NCBI GenBank assembly: GCA_030373325.1
Contig: JAUCZB010000001.1
Coordinates: 186,001 to 250,000, forward strand
From: Cyanobium sp. CZS25K
GTDB taxonomy: Bacteria > Cyanobacteriota > Cyanobacteriia > PCC-6307 > Cyanobiaceae
Length of the DNA: 64,000 nt
Direction: 5' to 3'
Shown: one piece after another, positions 59,925 through 64,000 of the stretch
How the letters are laid out: each line of letters begins with the position of its first letter
How positions within the stretch are numbered: position 1 is the first letter of the stretch
The notes under the pieces: model-generated
Database searches by the model: none
What the model was told of the DNA's origin: nothing
The model's input: the letters and a program-made list of their open reading frames with translations, nothing else
Program-made: the position numbers and the translations under genes

Positions 59925-60827
59925 TCAGCGGGCACCGAGCTCTGCTGAGAGCTCTCGCTCCAGCTTTTCGTCATGAATCATGGGCAGCACATTATCGATG
60001 GGTGTGCGATGAGTGCTGTAGAAGAGCATGCCGATGAAGACCATTCCTCCAACGATGTTGCCAAGGGTGACGGGCAGATAATTCCAGAAGGCGACCTGTC
60101 CGAAGCTGACACCGGAACCCAGCAGTGGCCCCGTGGTGTGCAGGAACATGTTGACAACGATGTGCTCCATACCCAAAGCCTGGAAGGCCGTGATCGGCAG
60201 CCAGCAGGCCAGGATCTTTCCGGGAACACTCTTGCTGACGAGCGCCAGAGTGACGCCAAGGCAAACCAACCAGTTGGCGATCAGTCCGCGCAGGAAAGCC
60301 AGAAAGAAGCCAAGGGCTCCGAGAGACTGATACTTGACGATGACATTGGATTTGTTGAGGCCGATGATCTTGTTGGCTACGGCGACCCAATCTCCTGTCC
60401 CTGATGCCAGATCCGCAGTGCCACCACTGGTGAGACTGATGGCAAACAGGATGCCGACCAGGCCAGTCCCCAGGAAATTGCCGATCCAGACCCAGATCCA
60501 GTTGCGGAAAGTTTTACTCCAGCTGGTCTTGCCCGCCCAGACCGCCATGGGAAGCAGGGCGAAATTACCTGTGACCAGCTCCATGCCAAACAGCACGATG
60601 CTGGCGAACCCGAATGGAAAGATGAGGGAGCCGATCCATGGAATCCCGGTCTGAACCATGATCGTGAGCGCAAGGCACAAGGCCAGGCCGAGGGCGGATC
60701 CGGAGTAGAAGCCCCGGATCAGCAGATTCTTGATGCTGACGACGGATTTCTTGCCGCCGGCAAGGATCATGCCGTCGACGAGTTCATTGGGCAGGACGTA
60801 GTCCATCTGAGAGGCGTTGTTGTTCAT
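59925..60827 (-). CDS. Formate/nitrite transporter family channel
   Basis: A 300-residue protein from the ATG at 60827 with six helices. FNT signatures are visible: LIRGFYSGSALGLALCLA, LVTGNFALLPMAV and LGNIVGGMVFIGMLFY. The channel would carry nitrite (or formate) into the cell for the adjacent nitrite reductase. It follows nirA by 129 bp on the same strand; GTA-N8-TAC is not seen in that gap, so it probably shares the nirA promoter. Confidence 0.93.
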   Translation of the reverse strand: MNNNASQMDYVLPNELVDGMILAGGKKSVVSIKNLLIRGFYSGSALGLALCLALTIMVQTGIPWIGSLIFPFGFASIVLFGMELVTGNFALLPMAVWAGKTSWSKTFRNWIWVWIGNFLGTGLVGILFAISLTSGGTADLASGTGDWVAVANKIIGLNKSNVIVKYQSLGALGFFLAFLRGLIANWLVCLGVTLALVSKSVPGKILACWLPITAFQALGMEHIVVNMFLHTTGPLLGSGVSFGQVAFWNYLPVTLGNIVGGMVFIGMLFYSTHRTPIDNVLPMIHDEKLERELSAELGAR

Positions 60828-60956
60828 GTTGTCCTTGGGTGGTTGATGATTCGCTCTTGAACAGGTGATCAGCGGTAAAGGGGTAAGTGACTGGCCAAGC
60901 AAGGAGCGGGGCTTCATAAGAGCAGCGCCACCGCTCCTGCGTTCAGCTGGTGCGAC

Positions 60957-62531
60957 TCAGACCTGGCGGGGTCTGGCGCCAAAGTGCTGCACGAGAATCT
61001 CACGCAGCACGGTCCGGATGTCGCTGGCTGGAACTCCCTTGTGATGCAGCTCGCCCAACTGGGGATCAGGCCCCTGACGTCCCCCCAGGGTGATGTCATA
61101 GGCCTCGCCCATCCCGCCCTCAGGGGTTCGGGCCTTGGTACCGGTGAGTCCGATGGCGCCCATGTAGGCCTGACCGCAGGAGTTGGGACACCCTGTCCAG
61201 TGAATCTTCAGCTCCGCTGGTAACTCCAGTTCACGGTCCAGCTGTTCAGCCGCCGCGAGGGCCTGGTCCTTCGTGTTGGTGAGGGCGAAGCTGCAGTAGG
61301 TGTTGCCTGTGCAGCTCACCGTGCCTGCCGCCAGATGGCTTGGTTGAAGCGAAAACCTCTGCAGGAGAGGTTCGGCCTGGAAGGCGCCGAGGTTGGCTGT
61401 GGGAATACCGGTGAGGATCACGTTCTGGTCCTCGGTGAGTCGGATCTCAGCGGCACCGTGGCGCTCGGCGAGGGTGGCCAGATCCTGGAAGTCTTCGGCC
61501 TTCAGCCGACCAACAGGTACGTGCAGCCCTGCATAGTGAAGATCGGCTTGCTTCTGGGGGTGAATGCCGTAGTGGGAACGAGGCGTCTCGTCAAAGACAG
61601 ACCCGGGGTCCGGGGTGAGCGGCCCGTAGCGTTCTTCCACCATGGAGCGGAACGCCCCGAGGCCCACCAGATCGAGGTAGAAGCGGAAGCGACCCTTCGG
61701 ACGCTTGTCGCGTTCCCCATGGTCCCGCCACAGGGTCAGCACCGCCGCTGTCATCCGGCAGATCTCGTCCGGCCTCACCCAGGCATTGAGTGGGATGGCA
61801 TAGGCATTCATCTGGGAGGAGAGGATGCCGCCGATCCAGACACCGAACCCCATCACCCCACGGTGTTCCACGGGGTGGAAAACGATGTCGTTATGGAGCA
61901 GGAAATTATCGCGGGCACCGGCAACGGCGGTGTTCCACTTGCGCGGCAGGTTGGAGAACTCCGGATTGCCATCACCTGCGTTGGTGAGGAAATCCTGTAG
62001 CTCCATGGTGTAGGGGCGGGTGTCAACGATTTCCTGGCTGTCAATGCCGGCGATGGGGTTGCCGGTGACATTGCGTGGATTATCGAAGGCGGACTGAATG
62101 GTGCTGAGGCCAACCCGCTTCAGTCGGGAAAGGATGTCGGGAAGATCCTCCAGGAGAACACCGCGCAGTTGAATGTTCTGTCGTGTGGTGATGTCAGCAC
62201 TGCCATGGCTGCCATAGCGGGCAACGATCGAGCCCACCACCCGCAGCTGTTCCGCCGTGATCACCCCGTTAGGGATCCGCAGTCGAAGCATGAACAGACC
62301 CGGGGTCTTGGGTCGCCAGAACATGCCATACCACTTGAGACGCAGTTGCAGATCAGTCTCATCCACGTTCTCCCAGCCGAGGCGGGCGAACTTCTCAATC
62401 TCGTCACCGACAAGCAGGCCATCCTTGGCGGCCTTGTTCTGCTCGATCTTGTTCAGTTTTTTGCCTTCCAGCCATGGAGGCAGATTTGATATCTGACGGC
62501 TATCAGATGCGAAAGGTGGCGAAGAAGCCAT
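60957..62531 (-). CDS. nirA: Ferredoxin-nitrite reductase
   Basis: A 524-residue sirohaem/4Fe-4S enzyme that reduces nitrite to ammonium with ferredoxin as donor. The cluster and sirohaem ligands are C407, C413 (CTGNTYC), C448 and C452 (TGCPNSCGQ). ADITTRQNIQLRG and RKWNTAVAGARDN are family segments. Full length for NirA without the C-terminal ferredoxin extension. An exact GTA-N8-TAC site lies 183 bp upstream. It heads nirA-FNT-nirB-like. Confidence 0.97.
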   Translation of the reverse strand: MASSPPFASDSRQISNLPPWLEGKKLNKIEQNKAAKDGLLVGDEIEKFARLGWENVDETDLQLRLKWYGMFWRPKTPGLFMLRLRIPNGVITAEQLRVVGSIVARYGSHGSADITTRQNIQLRGVLLEDLPDILSRLKRVGLSTIQSAFDNPRNVTGNPIAGIDSQEIVDTRPYTMELQDFLTNAGDGNPEFSNLPRKWNTAVAGARDNFLLHNDIVFHPVEHRGVMGFGVWIGGILSSQMNAYAIPLNAWVRPDEICRMTAAVLTLWRDHGERDKRPKGRFRFYLDLVGLGAFRSMVEERYGPLTPDPGSVFDETPRSHYGIHPQKQADLHYAGLHVPVGRLKAEDFQDLATLAERHGAAEIRLTEDQNVILTGIPTANLGAFQAEPLLQRFSLQPSHLAAGTVSCTGNTYCSFALTNTKDQALAAAEQLDRELELPAELKIHWTGCPNSCGQAYMGAIGLTGTKARTPEGGMGEAYDITLGGRQGPDPQLGELHHKGVPASDIRTVLREILVQHFGARPRQV

Positions 62532-62713
62532 AGGGGAATGTGCTCTTTGGCATGAAGGGTCAGACGTCAGCTCTCTCCATCAGCAGGCATTTCGCCGAGA
62601 GAACGGATCTATCCAGGCCGCTTCAGAAAAAAGCACGGCAATGGAAGTAAGCCATGAAAGATCAGCCAGGCTTGTGACGTTGGCTACAGAGTTCGGGCCA
62701 CGGCGAAGATTTG

Positions 62714-62727
62714 GTAAACACGACTAC
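62714..62727. promoter_or_regulatory. NtcA-type binding site upstream of nirA
   Basis: GTA at 62714-62716 and TAC at 62725-62727 are separated by exactly 8 nt (AACACGAC), the NtcA consensus. It is 183 bp from the nirA start. A canonical TAN3T -10 box 22-23 nt downstream is not present on the nirA side (TCTGTA is the nearest), so the promoter may be degenerate or the activator contact may differ. Confidence 0.6.
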
Positions 62728-62786
62728 CGATTGTGGGTGAGCGGCGCGGGCCGTTGGCCGATGGATGGCCATGGTTGTCGGGTGGG

Positions 62787-63039
62787 CTAGTGGCGTCCCA
62801 TCTCCCCCAGCATGCGGAGCGCGCCATGGCGAAGCATCTGCCAGACCCTGGACATGGCCGCCAGATCACTCTGGAGTTCGTTGGCAAGCCCCACGCCCGT
62901 ACCTGAAGACGTGGCCCTGCGGGATCGAGCACTTCGGCGATGCGTCTCGGATGTCCAGCTTTGCTGCGAACGGTTGGACCTCGGCAACGGCCTGGGAGAT
63001 GGCTTCATGCGCGTGTTGGGAGGGTCTGGTTGACTTCAT
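62787..63039 (-). pseudogene. Frameshifted small gene upstream of the antiporter stop
   Basis: From an ATG at 63039 one frame reads MKSTRPSQHAHEAISQAVAE and PFAAKLDIRDASPKCSIPQG; near 62900 the sense moves to a second frame reading VGLANELQSDLAAMSRVWQM to a stop at 62787. Joined, they give a coherent ~85-residue protein. A single-base indel, or a sequencing error, explains the break. The family is not recognised. The rest of the 62532-63207 gap holds the NtcA site and nothing else clear. Confidence 0.4.
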
Positions 63040-63207
63040 CAGGCCCACCGGTTCACCGGTGGTGGCAGAGGCTACCGAATCCGACGGCCACGGCCATCTG
63101 ATCCCGGTGGTCCTGGCCCCACCTGGTGAGGGTGTGAGCGGGGCGGAATCAGCATGGCGTGGAAGCCGATCTGGAATCGTCAGATGGCCAGGGGCTTAGA
63201 TTTCTTT

Positions 63208-64000
63208 TCAACAGGTTGTTTCCGCGTTCTGCAGCTCAGGAACATCAGGTTTCAATACCTTTGAAGCCAGCCAGCTGCTCAGCCATGCCCCAAGTGGGGC
63301 TGTGGTGATGATGCTCAGAACAGCGACAGCGAGAATGACTTCTCCAGGCTGGGTTGATAGGCCAGCGGCCTGCATCGTCATCAGTGGTACCGCGCCGATG
63401 GCGGCCTGAACAGTGGCTTTGGGGATGTAGGCAGCCGTGACGAAGCACTTTTCCCCGGCGGTGAGCGTGCTGCCGCTCAGGCAGGTCCACGTGGCAGCAG
63501 CGCGAACGACCAGGCCGATGGCCAGAACCGCGAATCCAGCCAGTCCCGATTTTAAGGCCACATCCAGATTCAGCTGGGCACCCACAAGCACAAACAGGAG
63601 CAATTCGGCAAAGACCCAGATCGAGGCCAGTTTCCTGGCGATGGCGTGGGCGGTGTTTTCGCTGAGTTCCAGGATCGTTACACCTATGGCGATGGCAGAA
63701 ACCAATCCGGTGAACGGAACAAGACCATTGATCTGCCCCTGCAGGCGCAGCAGCAGCAGGGCCATGCCCAGGATCAACAACACCTGGCGATTCGCGTTCG
63801 GTTGGAACCTCTCGAAGCCTTTGAGCAGCAGCCAGCCCAGAAAGACGCCTACTGCGGCACCAAGCGCCAGGCCAATCGGTAACCCAACAATGTTTCCGGT
63901 GAAACTGGACGATGTTTCCACCAGCAGCCCCAGAAGAATCCCGTTGGCCACGATCACGGCAATGTCGTCCAGGGAGGCGGCAGCCATCACCATTTGTGGG
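63208..64000 (-). CDS. Cation/proton antiporter (CPA family), C-terminal part (5' end outside window)
   Basis: The frame is open at the right edge; about 264 residues are visible. Helices are numerous: LDDIAVIVANGILLGLLVET with the ASLDD motif typical of CPA exchangers, LIGLALGAAVGVFLGWLLL-like repeats, and FVTAAYIPKATVQAAIGAVP near the C-terminus. It would exchange Na+ or K+ for protons in the plasma membrane. The start and any regulatory domains lie beyond the window. Confidence 0.88.
   Translation of the reverse strand, partial: PQMVMAAASLDDIAVIVANGILLGLLVETSSSFTGNIVGLPIGLALGAAVGVFLGWLLLKGFERFQPNANRQVLLILGMALLLLRLQGQINGLVPFTGLVSAIAIGVTILELSENTAHAIARKLASIWVFAELLLFVLVGAQLNLDVALKSGLAGFAVLAIGLVVRAAATWTCLSGSTLTAGEKCFVTAAYIPKATVQAAIGAVPLMTMQAAGLSTQPGEVILAVAVLSIITTAPLGAWLSSWLASKVLKPDVPELQNAETTC

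Overview
This 64 kb window is very GC-rich, almost fully coding, and comes from a cyanobacterium, most likely of the Cyanobium / high-GC Synechococcus type. That assignment is inferred from gene content: a ferredoxin-dependent nitrite reductase with CnaT- and NarM-type helper proteins, exact NtcA-type GTA-N8-TAC sites, cyanase, a SelD fused to a FAD oxidoreductase, and many short stop/start overlaps. I see no rRNA, tRNA or CRISPR array. Both edge genes are incomplete.

Layout. 0-5 kb: end of a DUF2207 membrane protein, then a divergent efflux cassette (TolC versus HlyD / 68-aa membrane protein / FUSC-like). 5-9 kb: a serine hydrolase and the urease structural genes ureABC. 9-18 kb: an amidoligase-type locus (circularly permuted ATP-grasp, alpha-E, transglutaminase, DUF2126) with glycogen phosphorylase inserted inside it. 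18-29 kb: cupin, CsgG-like protein, narM-mobA-moaA, an isochorismatase and a glutamine-synthetase-like enzyme, a FdhF/YdeP molybdoenzyme, glutaredoxin and KatG. 29-32 kb: a two-helix membrane protein followed by a lysozyme fused to an L,D-transpeptidase, and a Ca2+/cation exchanger. 32-46 kb: a selenium region (SulP permease overlapping selD, convergent mnmH, a selenate-type binding protein, and its ATPase plus double permease 4.5 kb further on), interrupted by ChaN-PDZ, SDR, CDF, HicB and DoxX genes. 46-55 kb: lipase, deaminase, MscS, MoaB, methyltransferase, phosphoesterase and a methylglyoxal-synthase/lipid-kinase fusion. 55-57 kb: a decayed patch with a ferredoxin/MBL pseudogene, a broken integron-type integrase and a DUF4160/DUF2442 pair. 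57-63 kb: nitrogen assimilation (cnaT, cynS, a nirB-like HEAT protein, a formate/nitrite channel, nirA). The window ends inside a cation/proton antiporter.

How the genes fit together. Nitrite reductase, the nitrite channel, cyanase and urease all deliver ammonium. MoaA, MobA and MoaB make the molybdenum cofactor used by nitrate reductase (narB is not in the window, although its helper NarM is) and by the FdhF/YdeP enzyme. SelD makes selenophosphate for the tRNA 2-selenouridine synthase MnmH, and the neighbouring SulP and ABC genes look like selenium oxyanion uptake.

Points most worth a second look: two stop-start relays at gene junctions (15527-15563 and 29798-29816); the GH24 lysozyme/L,D-transpeptidase fusion; the split transglutaminase/DUF2126 pair flanking glgP; the sulP-selD-mnmH-ABC selenium region; a 44-nt palindrome with an NtcA consensus at its centre between cnaT and cynS; and the integrase remnant with a possible attC-like element.
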